A stretch of DNA of 64,000 nt from Aggregatimonas sangjinii (GTDB taxonomy: Bacteria; Bacteroidota; Bacteroidia; Flavobacteriales; Flavobacteriaceae), in contig NZ_CP040710.1 in assembly GCF_005943945.1 (NCBI RefSeq), positions 2,518,501-2,582,500 on the forward strand, given 5' to 3'. Shown here one piece after another: positions 1-8,059 of this stretch. Position 1 is the first letter of the stretch. Every line of letters begins with the position of its first letter. The position numbers and the translations under genes are program-made. The notes beneath the pieces were generated by a model. The model made no database searches. It was not told the origin of the DNA and saw nothing but the letters and a program-made list of their open reading frames with translations.

Positions 1-73
1 TTCATTCCCCACCATGTCCAATGAGGATTCCTCTTTAGCATAACCTCGAGATGCGTCAGCTAATTCTAGTCCC

Positions 74-1084
74 TTAAGAACTGATGTACTTCTCCGGAGC
101 ATTCTCAAAGCTAACCTTACAACCATCGCAGCAGAAATAGACTTTTTCGCCTTGGTACTCCACGATATGCTTAGGGTTCTTTTTGGATACCGGTACATTA
201 CATACCGGATTGATGTAATAATCTTCGGCAAATTTATCCGCTGCAGGGGCTGTGCCAGACATTTCCGTTGTGGATGTTTTGTCCTGCTCGGAAGTACGGT
301 GGGCCGCCTTCCCATTTCGAAAATGGTCGACGACCTCGGCCAAAATACTGATGGCGACCTCGCTGGCCAATTTAGCGTTGATATCCAACCCAACGGGACT
401 TCGCAATTGGGAAACCCGCGCTTCCGAAATACCGGCATCAGTCAGATATTTTTTGATGTCCTCGGATTTTTTCAAACTGGCCACAAAGCCCACGTAGGTT
501 ACAGAGGTCTCCAATGCCTTCTTTACGGAAAGTTCGTCATCTTCACCCTGTGTGGTGACGATGATATAAGTATTGTTCAGGTTTTTGAAAGTGCTGAAAT
601 CAACGTTTTCGGCAACATTATCGGCCGTTGGGAACATTTGTACATCGGCATCCGTGGCCATTACCGAGACGCGAAAATCTCCTGCAGAAGCCATTTGCAC
701 CAGTTTACGGGCAATGTTGCTTTTTCCAATGACAATCAATTCAGGCTGTGGGATTACTGGTTCTATCATAACTTCCAAGGTTCCTTTACTTTGACATGAC
801 ATTACGTACTCTTTAAATGTTGGGGTTTGGCGGGTACCGCCTTCGGGCGAAATGCGTATGCGGCGGTAACGCCTGGTCCTGATGACCTCCAAAGCCTCCT
901 TGATGACAATACCACGTACACAACCTCCTCCAACCCAGCCGATAACTTCTCCTGTTTCCAAGATCAAGGCTTTGTCCCCCACTTTACCGGAACTCGGTGC
1001 AATGCGGTCGACCACTTGGGCAATTGCAAAATTAGCTCCTTTGGCCAAGTGTTTTTCTATCTGTAGCGCGAGTTCGTTAAACAT
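74..1084 (-). CDS. coxF: XdhC/CoxF-like maturation protein with C-terminal YHS domain
   Basis: This 336-residue protein belongs to the XdhC/CoxI/CoxF family, whose members help load sulfurated molybdenum cofactor into molybdenum hydroxylases. The N-terminal part carries the family glycine/cysteine motif (GWVGGGCVRG, near residue 50). A Rossmann-like segment follows (LIVIGKSN, near residue 115), then a second XdhC_C region ending near residue 245. After a polar linker the last 45 residues form a YHS domain (NPVCNVPV, then YFCCDGCK), a small metal-binding fold rich in cysteine. It overlaps coxE by 8 bases and is the last cox gene in view, matching the place of coxF after coxD and coxE in known operons. 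Since form I CO dehydrogenase needs copper as well as molybdenum, the YHS tail may handle copper; that is inference. The family call is firm; the symbol rests on context. Confidence 0.85.
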   Translation of the reverse strand: MFNELALQIEKHLAKGANFAIAQVVDRIAPSSGKVGDKALILETGEVIGWVGGGCVRGIVIKEALEVIRTRRYRRIRISPEGGTRQTPTFKEYVMSCQSKGTLEVMIEPVIPQPELIVIGKSNIARKLVQMASAGDFRVSVMATDADVQMFPTADNVAENVDFSTFKNLNNTYIIVTTQGEDDELSVKKALETSVTYVGFVASLKKSEDIKKYLTDAGISEARVSQLRSPVGLDINAKLASEVAISILAEVVDHFRNGKAAHRTSEQDKTSTTEMSGTAPAADKFAEDYYINPVCNVPVSKKNPKHIVEYQGEKVYFCCDGCKVSFENAPEKYISS

Positions 1085-2213
1085 CCATTAACAATTTTTC
1101 CAATTTTAATAAACTATCCAGGTTGTGTGCCGATTCGAAGGCATCTAGATGCGGCATCACATTTACAATTCCTTTCTGAACGGGCTGGTAGCCTTTCATC
1201 CCCTTTAAGGGATTCAGCCATACCAAGGTTTTGCATTTTCGGCGTATCGTACGAACGGCTTCCTTTAAAACCGTAACGTTTCCTGTTTCCAGTCCGTCAC
1301 TCAAAATAACTACGATATGTTTCTGACTTAAAAATTTGCTTCCATAAACGGAGAGAAATTCCGATAGCGATTCCCCTATTTTCGTGCCACTTGACCATGA
1401 ATGTACGTTCTTCCCGATCTGTCTTAGAATTTCTTGCTCATTGTTTTGGCGGAGCATTGGCGTAACGTGTGTCAACTCCGTACTAAAGGTAAAGAACTCC
1501 AGACTTTTAAAATATTTCTTTAACACCATCACATAGCGCAGGAGGTAATAACTATAGGTATCCATAGACCCGCTCACATCCAGAATAAAGACCACCTTAC
1601 GCTTTTCCTTGCGTTTGCGTTTATAAGAGAGGTCCAATAACAACCCACCTTTTGCGATGCCGTGTCGAATCGTATTCCGAATATCGATACTGCCCTTGTT
1701 CGCGTTTTCCAACCGTCGCTTAAAACGCATACTCATTTGATGAAAGAGTTCTTCGGCCAGTTCTTCCAATTTCTCTTTATCGGTAACATTTACCTTTGAG
1801 AAATCGGTCATTCGAAGGCGTATGCTTTCATTGGCCCCGACCATCTCTTTGGCCTCCTCCTCTTTCACCTGTTTTTTAGGTACTTTGAACTCCGTTCCCA
1901 AAAAAATAACCGTGGCCGTCTCCTTTTCTTTCTTCAGTTGTTTGATCTGTTTCTTGCGCTGCTCCAATTTCTCTTCGTAGTAGCGACTCCAAAAACGATC
2001 GAACATTTCATCAAAACGATCAGCATGTTCCTTGCGCTTGCAATAAATTGATTTTAAACTATATTGAAACAGTTTACGGTCCAATGCCCAACCGCGCGCG
2101 GCAACCTCAAAAGCATCATGCGTTTCTTGAGGACCCAAGACAAACTGCCGCTCACGACAATACATAGTAAAATCTATCAGGCGTTCTTTGAAAGTTTTGG
2201 TGACGGCTTGCAC
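1077..2213 (-). CDS. coxE: CoxE-like von Willebrand factor A domain protein
   Basis: This 378-residue protein is a CoxE-type VWA protein. The N-terminal half is highly charged and helical, with long KK/EE runs near residues 75-120. The C-terminal half is a VWA domain with an intact metal-ion-dependent adhesion motif (DVSGSM, near residue 212). CoxE partners the AAA+ ATPase CoxD in maturation of the Cu-Mo centre of CO dehydrogenase; MoxR-VWA pairs in general remodel or metallate client enzymes. The start is GTG at 2213, because an in-frame TAA lies three codons upstream; an internal ATG at residue 17 is the alternative. A heptanucleotide tandem repeat lies only 12-60 bases upstream. It overlaps coxF by 8 bases and is separated from coxD by 203 bases, an unusually wide gap for this operon. 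Confidence 0.85.
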   Translation of the reverse strand: MQAVTKTFKERLIDFTMYCRERQFVLGPQETHDAFEVAARGWALDRKLFQYSLKSIYCKRKEHADRFDEMFDRFWSRYYEEKLEQRKKQIKQLKKEKETATVIFLGTEFKVPKKQVKEEEAKEMVGANESIRLRMTDFSKVNVTDKEKLEELAEELFHQMSMRFKRRLENANKGSIDIRNTIRHGIAKGGLLLDLSYKRKRKEKRKVVFILDVSGSMDTYSYYLLRYVMVLKKYFKSLEFFTFSTELTHVTPMLRQNNEQEILRQIGKNVHSWSSGTKIGESLSEFLSVYGSKFLSQKHIVVILSDGLETGNVTVLKEAVRTIRRKCKTLVWLNPLKGMKGYQPVQKGIVNVMPHLDAFESAHNLDSLLKLEKLLMDV

Positions 2214-2224
2214 AGGGAGTTATG

Positions 2225-2272
2225 TTTGTGTTTGGTGTTTTGTGTTTTGTGTTTTGTGTTTTGTGTTTTGTG
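2225..2272. repeat. Heptanucleotide tandem repeat in the leader of coxE
   Basis: Five exact copies of GTGTTTT run from 2235 to 2269, followed by a partial unit, with a degenerate unit before them. On the coding strand this reads as CACAAAA repeats immediately upstream of the coxE GTG start at 2213. Tandem repeats whose unit is not a multiple of three and which lie next to a start are prone to slippage. Here it would change leader length rather than reading frame. An A-rich leader may also aid ribosome binding in Bacteroidota, where Shine-Dalgarno sequences are weak. Confidence 0.9.
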
Positions 2273-2416
2273 ATAAATAAATTTTGATTTGGAACTTTCT
2301 TAAATAGGTCAACTTCTCTTAATTAAAGTGTATCTATTCGACTGACTTTTCAAAACAATCAATAAAGACATGAGGGAAGATATTTTGCAATATTCCCTCT
2401 CCATAGCGCTATCAAA

Positions 2417-3289
2417 TCATCCTATGGGATACAGAAACTCCTGTACGGATTTGTTACGTACAAATTCCACGTCATCTTTATGTTTGAGCACGCTACCTAT
2501 AGTCGTTTTTACAATCTCATCAGTGATATTCGTTTGATTCATGAGCAACAAAGTTTTTGCCCAGTCCAAGGATTCTGCGATACCGGGTGGCTTATGCAAG
2601 CTGGACTTGCGCAAGTTGTGAATAAAGGTAACGACCTGTGTCGCCAATTCCTCATCGATATTCGGGAGTTTTTTTGCAATAATATCAATCTCACCAGCTT
2701 TGGACGGGAAGTCTACCCAATGGTATAAGCACCGTCGACGTAGCGCATCGCTCAATTCACGTGTTCGATTGGAGGTTAAAATGACCAAGGGCTTTGATTT
2801 CGCCGAGATGGTTCCTAATTCGGGAATACTGATTTGAAAGTCGGACAACAGTTCTAACAAATAGGCCTCAAACTCCTCATCGGCACGATCGATTTCATCG
2901 ATGAGCAAAACCACGGGTTTGTCAGCACTTATCGATTGCAACAAGGGGCGTTGCAATACGTAGTCCATTCCGAAAATTTGGTTTTGCAGGGCCAGTTTAT
3001 CGGTCTCCTGTTCAAAGAGTTTGATATGAAGGAGTTGTTTTTGGTAGTTCCATTCGTAGATGGTCGTACTTACATCGAGTCCTTCATAACACTGCAATCT
3101 AATAAGGTCCGTACCCAAATGTTCCGCCAAGGTTTTGGCCAACATGGTCTTACCCACCCCTGGATTCCCCTCCAACAATAAAGGCTTTTCCAAATTTTTC
3201 AATAAAAAAACGGAAGTCGCCAGTTCTTCGTTCAAGATATAATCATGCTCATAAAAATCCTGTATAAGCGTTTCGATTTCTTTATTCAA
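2417..3289 (-). CDS. coxD: CoxD-like MoxR-family AAA+ ATPase
   Basis: This 290-residue ATPase has a Walker A motif (GNPGVGKT, near residues 41-48), a Walker B motif (VVLLIDEID, near residue 137) and a sensor-like LTSNRTREL segment. This is the MoxR/CoxD subfamily layout. In carboxidotrophs CoxD is a membrane-associated chaperone ATPase needed to build the Cu-S-Mo cluster in apo-CO dehydrogenase, working with CoxE. The start is TTG at 3289: no ATG or GTG occurs in frame between the upstream stop and the conserved N-terminus. It lies 74 bases after coxG and 203 bases before coxE. The family is certain; assignment to CO dehydrogenase maturation follows from the neighbours. Confidence 0.88.
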   Translation of the reverse strand: MNKEIETLIQDFYEHDYILNEELATSVFLLKNLEKPLLLEGNPGVGKTMLAKTLAEHLGTDLIRLQCYEGLDVSTTIYEWNYQKQLLHIKLFEQETDKLALQNQIFGMDYVLQRPLLQSISADKPVVLLIDEIDRADEEFEAYLLELLSDFQISIPELGTISAKSKPLVILTSNRTRELSDALRRRCLYHWVDFPSKAGEIDIIAKKLPNIDEELATQVVTFIHNLRKSSLHKPPGIAESLDWAKTLLLMNQTNITDEIVKTTIGSVLKHKDDVEFVRNKSVQEFLYPIG

Positions 3290-3363
3290 TGCATTCGTTT
3301 TTAAGTACTACAAAAGCTATGCCCGGGGGTGCATAGCTTCTTGATTATAGATTACGGGTTCCG

Positions 3364-3837
3364 TTAAACCGCAGCCTCTTCGGCCGCAGCTAATTTTTTC
3401 GAAAAATTGGAAACAAACTGCTTGAACAGTTGATTCGATACCGTAGTAATCAAGCGCGACCCGAACTGCGCGATTTTTCCATTAACGGTAACATCCATAA
3501 TAGCATCCAACTTTACGCCACCTTCATCGCGCTCGGTTAGGTTGATCGTCATCATCATTTCTGCATTCCCATTCCCTTTGGAATCTACACCGTCCCCAGT
3601 AAGAATGATTTTTCGATTTTCCTTATCAATTTCCTTATAGAAAATATCGGCATCGTACTTCACACCCATGGGGCCGAATTTCATACCAACCTTTCCTTTG
3701 TAGTGGTTCTCCCCCACTTTCTCATCGACCGATACTCCCGGTACGCAATCCATGATTTTTTCAGGATCGATTAAATGTTCCCATACCAAATCAGTGCCTT
3801 GGGGCACTTCGAATGATTTATCCAATTGTGTTTTCAT
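3364..3837 (-). CDS. coxG: CoxG-like SRPBCC family protein
   Basis: This 157-residue protein is a single SRPBCC (START-like) domain of the CoxG family. It has the N-terminal fold signature VPQGTDLVWEHLIDPEKI and the conserved CVPGVS and YKGKVGMKFGP segments. The helix-grip fold forms a hydrophobic cavity. CoxG proteins have been linked to membrane attachment of CO dehydrogenase and, in mycobacteria, to binding the quinone electron acceptor. This copy stops just after the domain (ending near EEAAV) and lacks the long C-terminal membrane-targeting tail of some homologues. It is separated from coxL by 271 bases that contain a modular repeat, so it may be transcribed partly on its own. Confidence 0.85.
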   Translation of the reverse strand: MKTQLDKSFEVPQGTDLVWEHLIDPEKIMDCVPGVSVDEKVGENHYKGKVGMKFGPMGVKYDADIFYKEIDKENRKIILTGDGVDSKGNGNAEMMMTINLTERDEGGVKLDAIMDVTVNGKIAQFGSRLITTVSNQLFKQFVSNFSKKLAAAEEAAV

Positions 3838-4108
3838 GATTAAGCAATTTTAATGTCAGTCCCACGCTTGTGCTGAACTCGTTTCAGTAAAGGAGGGAAT
3901 CTGTTTTAATTATATGCTGCGCTTTGTTAAAGGGTTGCGCTTCTATTTTATCTAAGATGTTTGAACTAAGGCTTGGGCTTTCAAACCTGTCTGCCGGCAA
4001 GCCCTCCGTCCAACAAGTTAGTCACCTCCCTTCATCTTAAGGGAGGAGCCTTAAACCTTTTACTTTTTTGGAACCTAATAGTTCTTTATTTTTTATTTCG
4101 TATTTCAC
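3838..4108. other. coxL-coxG intergenic region with repeat
   Basis: This 271-base gap interrupts an otherwise tightly packed operon. Apart from the modular repeat at about 3979-4050 I see no gene in it. The hairpin in the repeat (stems 4025-4032 and 4039-4046) is not followed by a T-run on the minus strand, so it need not terminate transcription fully. It could reduce read-through or protect the 3' end of the coxMSL part of the message. Confidence 0.6.
3979..4050 (+). repeat. Gene-less modular interspersed repeat (copy C)
   Basis: This segment shares the three-module order of the repeats around 18.0-18.7 kb. It has TTCAAACC at the left, a GC-rich short palindrome (GCCGGC, 3993-3998) in the middle, and an 8-bp perfect inverted repeat CCTCCCTT/AAGGGAGG (4025-4046) followed by GAGCC at the right. 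The copy at 18041-18124 ends in the equivalent CCTCC...GGAGGAGC. Overall identity is modest, so the relation rests on shared module order and on the end hairpin. Confidence 0.65.
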
Positions 4109-6475
4109 CTAAGCCTTCGCTTTGGACTCTTGAATCGCCTCCCAGACCTTATCCGGGGTAATCGGAATATCCAAATGTTTGATACCCAACGGATATAAGG
4201 CATCAATAATGGCATTGGCAATGGCAGGTGGTGCACCTACTGTCGGGGATTCCGCAACACCTTTGGCACCAAGGGGATGATGCGGTGATGGTGTGATGGT
4301 ATGCCCCGTTTCCCAATGTGGGGACTCGACCGCGGTGGGCACCAAATAATCCATCAGCGTTCCGTTCAGGACATTTCCTTCGTCGTCATATACAATACCC
4401 TCGTACATTGCGGGAGCGATACCTTGTGTTAGTCCACCGTGTACCTGCCCTTCTACAATCATCGGGTTGATAATGTTGCCACAATCGTCAATCGCCACGA
4501 AGCGCTTGACATCGATCGCCCCGGTTTCTTCCTCTACCTCAACAACGCAAATGTATGCGCCGTTAGGAAAGGTTAAATTCGGCGGGTCGTAATAATGCGT
4601 CGCCTCAAAGCCCGGCTCCATTCCCGGTGGTATGTTGGTATAGGCTGCAAAAGCGACCTCTTGAATGGTCTTCGATTTTTCCGGAGCTCCCTTAACAAAG
4701 TATTTCCCCACTTCCCATTCGATATCATCTTCGCTCACCTCCAAGAGATGTGCAGCGATTTTCTTGCCCTTATCCTTTAATTTTCTGGCCGCAATAGCAG
4801 CCGCAGCGCCTGCAGTGGGCGTACTTCTACTGGCATAGGTACCTAGGCCGTAAGGGGCAGTATCGGTATCCCCTTCATCGATTTCAATATCGGTATAAGG
4901 AATTCCGAGTTCCTCGGCCAGAATTTGCGCATAAGTGGTTTCGTGTCCTTGTCCTTGCGACTTCGTGCCAAAACGTGCCAACGCTTTTCCCGTAGGATGC
5001 ACGCGAATTTCGGCACTATCGAACATGGCGATGCCCAAAATATCGAAGTCTTTGGAGGGGCCAGCGCCTACGACTTCCGTAAAGGTGCAAATACCGATAC
5101 CCATCAACTTTCCTTGGGCACGCTTTTCGGCCTGTTCTTTTTTATAATCGTCGTAGCCGATCATTTCCATGGCTTTTTCCAAGGTGGCTTTGTAATCCCC
5201 ACTATCATAACTCCATCCTAAGGGAGAGGCATAAGGGAATTGTTCTTTCTTGATAAAATTTTCAAAACGCAACTGCGCAGGATCTTTACCAATTTCCGCG
5301 GCAAGTTTGTCAACCATGCGCTCGATGGCATGTACGGCCTCGGTAACCCGGAAAGAACAGCGATACGCCACGCCTCCCGGTGCTTTGTTGGTATAGACCG
5401 CATCCAACTCGGCAAAGGCATGCTCGTAATCGTAGGAACCGGTGCAAATCGAAAACATTCCTGTCGGATATTTAGAAGGGTTGGCCGAAGAATCGGTATA
5501 CCCGTGATCAGCTAAGGTAGATACCTTAAACGCTTGGATTTTTCCATCTTTTGTCGCCGCCAATTCACAGTCCATGTGATAATCCCTAGCAAAGCCGTTT
5601 ATGAGATTTTCGGATCGGTCCTCGATCCATTTTACCGGCTTTCCAATAAGGAAGGAAGCGGCGATGGCAACTACATAGCCCGGATAGACGGGTACCTTCC
5701 CACCGAATCCGCCCCCGATGTCCGGAGCGATAATTCGAATCTTTTCTTCCGATAATCCAACATGACCGGCAACCAGGGCTAAAATCGTACGAATGGCATG
5801 CGGTGCCTGAGAGGTCAGATAAATCAACATTTTCTCGGTATCCTTATCATAAGAAGCCACGATACCGCAGGTTTCAATCGAAGCCACGTGAATTCTGGGC
5901 AAGTGAATCCGTTCTTTTACCACAACATCCGCGGCAGCGATTGCAGCATCCGTTTTCTCCCGTTCACCTCGCTCCCAATGGTAAATGTGGTTGTCTTTTT
6001 GTCCTTCCTTATCCGGACGCAACAAAGGGGCATCTTCCTCTAAGGCTTTGTACGGATTTACAATGGCCTTCATAGGTTCGTATTGCACGTCTACCGCTTC
6101 GGCACCATCCACGGCGATGTATCGGTCCGTCGCAATAACGGCGCAAACTTCCTGAGATTGGTGCATGACGGTATCGGTCGGTAAGACCATTTGTGAATCG
6201 GAAAGCAGTGTAGGCATCCAATGCAAATTATATTGTGCCAAATCTTCGCCGGTGATAACCGCTAAAACACCAGGTATGGCCAATGCCTTTTCTTTATCGA
6301 TACTTTTGATTTTTGCATAGGCATACGGACTTCGCACCATTACCATACTTAACATGCCCGGTAATTTTACGTCATCGGTATATTTGCCTTTGCCGTGCAA
6401 AAATCGTGCGTCTTCCTTTCGTTTTACAGAGTGACCCATTCCGCCTACCTCTGGTGATGTTTTACATGAGAACAT
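4109..6475 (-). CDS. coxL: Form I (Cu-Mo) carbon monoxide dehydrogenase, large subunit
   Basis: This 788-residue molybdenum hydroxylase large subunit has the standard Ald_Xan_dh_C and two molybdopterin-binding regions. The active-site loop reads AYRCSFR at residues 370-376 (bases 5348-5368). That sequence is the signature of form I CO dehydrogenase, whose cysteine (here Cys373) binds copper in the Mo-S-Cu centre. Form II and generic aldehyde or xanthine oxidases have AYRGAGR-like loops instead. The catalytic glutamate is present in KGVAESPTVG (Glu742). The enzyme oxidises CO with water to CO2 and passes electrons through CoxS and CoxM to quinone. It follows coxS by 17 bases. Length and motifs match the family, and nothing looks degraded. 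The ATG at 6475 is the natural start. Confidence 0.95.
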   Translation of the reverse strand: MFSCKTSPEVGGMGHSVKRKEDARFLHGKGKYTDDVKLPGMLSMVMVRSPYAYAKIKSIDKEKALAIPGVLAVITGEDLAQYNLHWMPTLLSDSQMVLPTDTVMHQSQEVCAVIATDRYIAVDGAEAVDVQYEPMKAIVNPYKALEEDAPLLRPDKEGQKDNHIYHWERGEREKTDAAIAAADVVVKERIHLPRIHVASIETCGIVASYDKDTEKMLIYLTSQAPHAIRTILALVAGHVGLSEEKIRIIAPDIGGGFGGKVPVYPGYVVAIAASFLIGKPVKWIEDRSENLINGFARDYHMDCELAATKDGKIQAFKVSTLADHGYTDSSANPSKYPTGMFSICTGSYDYEHAFAELDAVYTNKAPGGVAYRCSFRVTEAVHAIERMVDKLAAEIGKDPAQLRFENFIKKEQFPYASPLGWSYDSGDYKATLEKAMEMIGYDDYKKEQAEKRAQGKLMGIGICTFTEVVGAGPSKDFDILGIAMFDSAEIRVHPTGKALARFGTKSQGQGHETTYAQILAEELGIPYTDIEIDEGDTDTAPYGLGTYASRSTPTAGAAAAIAARKLKDKGKKIAAHLLEVSEDDIEWEVGKYFVKGAPEKSKTIQEVAFAAYTNIPPGMEPGFEATHYYDPPNLTFPNGAYICVVEVEEETGAIDVKRFVAIDDCGNIINPMIVEGQVHGGLTQGIAPAMYEGIVYDDEGNVLNGTLMDYLVPTAVESPHWETGHTITPSPHHPLGAKGVAESPTVGAPPAIANAIIDALYPLGIKHLDIPITPDKVWEAIQESKAKA

Positions 6476-6492
6476 AGTTTCTTTTTTAGAGG

Positions 6493-6984
6493 TTAGACTG
6501 TGGCTTCTTTTTCTTTAGACATTTCTTCAGCGGCCTGCTGAACGGATTTTACAATATTATTATAGCCTGTACAGCGACATAGATTTCCGGAAATGCCCCA
6601 TCGAATTTCCTCTTCGGTCGGGTTCGGGTTGGTCTCCAACAGATCTATAGAACGCATGATCATTCCCGGGGTACAAAAACCGCAATGGAGTCCGTGTTGA
6701 TCATGAAACGCTTTTTGGAGAGGATGATTGGTGCCATCAGCGGCAATACCCTCTATGGTCGTAATATTCGCCCCGTCTGCCCTTACTGCCAAATACGTAC
6801 AGGATTTTACCGATTTGCCATCGATCAAAATCGTACAGGCACCGCAGCTCGACGTATCGCATCCGATATGGGTACCGGTCATGTCTAAATTCTCACGAAT
6901 AAAATGTACCAAGAGCAAGCGTGAGTCAACCTCGGCGCTTACCGACTCTCCATTAATCGTCATTGTTATATTGTGTTTTGCCAT
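6493..6984 (-). CDS. coxS: Carbon monoxide dehydrogenase small subunit, two [2Fe-2S] clusters
   Basis: This 163-residue iron-sulfur subunit starts at an ATG. The plant-ferredoxin-like N-terminal domain has CDTSSCGAC with a later cysteine at KSC, the first cluster. The helical C-terminal domain has HCGFCTPGM and LCRCTGY, the second cluster. All eight expected cysteines are visible. It carries electrons from the molybdenum centre of CoxL to the FAD of CoxM. It lies 11 bases after coxM and 17 before coxL, so the three subunits are surely one transcriptional unit in the order M-S-L seen in form I operons. Confidence 0.95.
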   Translation of the reverse strand: MAKHNITMTINGESVSAEVDSRLLLVHFIRENLDMTGTHIGCDTSSCGACTILIDGKSVKSCTYLAVRADGANITTIEGIAADGTNHPLQKAFHDQHGLHCGFCTPGMIMRSIDLLETNPNPTEEEIRWGISGNLCRCTGYNNIVKSVQQAAEEMSKEKEATV

Positions 6985-6995
6985 TGTGGTATTTT

Positions 6996-7865
6996 TTAGT
7001 TTCGTGCTCTTTCCAAAGCCTTGTTCAACATTCGTTTTGTAATCGTATTCACTATCGACCTTTTGTAGGCTTCAGAACCTCTTAAATCCGATTCCGGTTC
7101 ACAATCCTCACTGGCTATTTGACCTACTTGTGCAATAAGTGCATCGGTTACCTTATGACCCCTCAAGACCTCTTCGCCCCTTTCCAATCGCATGGGTACG
7201 GCACTCACATTGGTTAGACCGATTCCGATTTCCTGACACACCCCATCTCCATCAAGTTCTATATGTACGGCGACTCCTGCCGTGGCATAATCGCCGACCT
7301 TTCTTTCTACCTTATGGTACGCCCCTCCACTATTCGCTTTTGCTTTCGGAATCTGAATCTCCGTTAAGATATCGCCAGGCTCTAAAGCCGTCATGTAGAA
7401 GCCATGAAAAAAATCATCGATAGGAATAGCTTTTTCGCCATCTACGCCTTCTGCTATTATGGTAGCACGCAGGGCCAACATCAACGCCGGTTGATCGTTT
7501 GCCGCATCGCCGTGGGCAATATTGCCCCCGATCGTTCCAAAATTCCGTACAGCGGGATCTGCGGTCAACCATACGGCATCACCAAAAATCGGATAGTTCG
7601 ATTTCAGTAGCGGATCATGTTCTATTTCCGATTGCGTAGTCATGGCCCCGATTTTAAGGATATCGCCATCTTCCTTAATATATGAGAGCCCTTCTATTTT
7701 ACTGATGTCAATGATATGCTCGGGAGTGGCGAATCGCAATTTCATCATCGGCAACAGGCTATGGCCACCGGACATGTATTTCGCTTCGTCACCGAGCTCT
7801 TGCGACAAAGCAATCGCCTCTTCTAACGAGGTGGCCTTGTGATAGTCAAAATTAGCTGGAATCAT
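6996..7865 (-). CDS. coxM: Carbon monoxide dehydrogenase medium subunit, FAD-binding
   Basis: This 289-residue flavoprotein has both FAD pyrophosphate motifs of the family: [13 protein letters not shown] near residue 33 and [10 protein letters not shown] near residue 111. A C-terminal CO dehydrogenase flavoprotein domain completes the fold. It takes electrons from CoxS and passes them on, probably to menaquinone. It is the first gene of the minus-strand cox cluster. A candidate promoter lies about 30-65 bases upstream and a divergent cysteine desulfurase gene lies beyond it. The ATG at 7865 opens a typical N-terminus ([11 protein letters not shown]). Confidence 0.94.
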   Translation of the reverse strand: MIPANFDYHKATSLEEAIALSQELGDEAKYMSGGHSLLPMMKLRFATPEHIIDISKIEGLSYIKEDGDILKIGAMTTQSEIEHDPLLKSNYPIFGDAVWLTADPAVRNFGTIGGNIAHGDAANDQPALMLALRATIIAEGVDGEKAIPIDDFFHGFYMTALEPGDILTEIQIPKAKANSGGAYHKVERKVGDYATAGVAVHIELDGDGVCQEIGIGLTNVSAVPMRLERGEEVLRGHKVTDALIAQVGQIASEDCEPESDLRGSEAYKRSIVNTITKRMLNKALERARN

Positions 7866-7898
7866 AAGTTTTATGGTATTAAATTATGAGGTAACCAT

Positions 7899-7931
7899 TA
7901 AATATATCTTATTTTATTCTATGTGACAAAA
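7899..7931 (-). promoter_or_regulatory. Candidate promoter of the cox operon
   Basis: On the minus strand TTTTG (7931-7927) is followed after 20 bases by TATATTTA (7906-7899). The Bacteroidota consensus is TTG, 17-23 bases, then TAnnTTTG; the last base of the -7 element differs here. The predicted leader to the coxM ATG is about 28 bases. Another near match, TATTTTG, lies slightly upstream, so the exact start is uncertain. Confidence 0.4.
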
Positions 7932-8059
7932 TATTGTGCTTTTGTTTAACAATTTGATAATTCAATGCCTGAATTTACGTGCGGATGGACAAATGGCTTT
8001 CGGGTATATCCGTTTTGAGATAATCCTTACCTTTAATGTTCCACTTAAATTGATAAAAA

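Noticed and set aside
1..73. Open frame on the minus strand downstream of the coxF-like gene
   Set aside because: It reads as plausible protein for about 25 codons, but it has no clear start, no family match and is cut by the window edge.
152..799. Long plus-strand open frame inside the coxF-like gene
   Set aside because: It is an antisense shadow of a well-supported gene and has no recognisable domain.
2225..2272. CRISPR-like array
   Set aside because: Units are 7 bases with no spacers; it is a simple tandem repeat.
4109..6475. Xanthine dehydrogenase or aldehyde oxidase identity for the large subunit
   Set aside because: The active-site loop AYRCSFR and the cox gene order indicate form I CO dehydrogenase.
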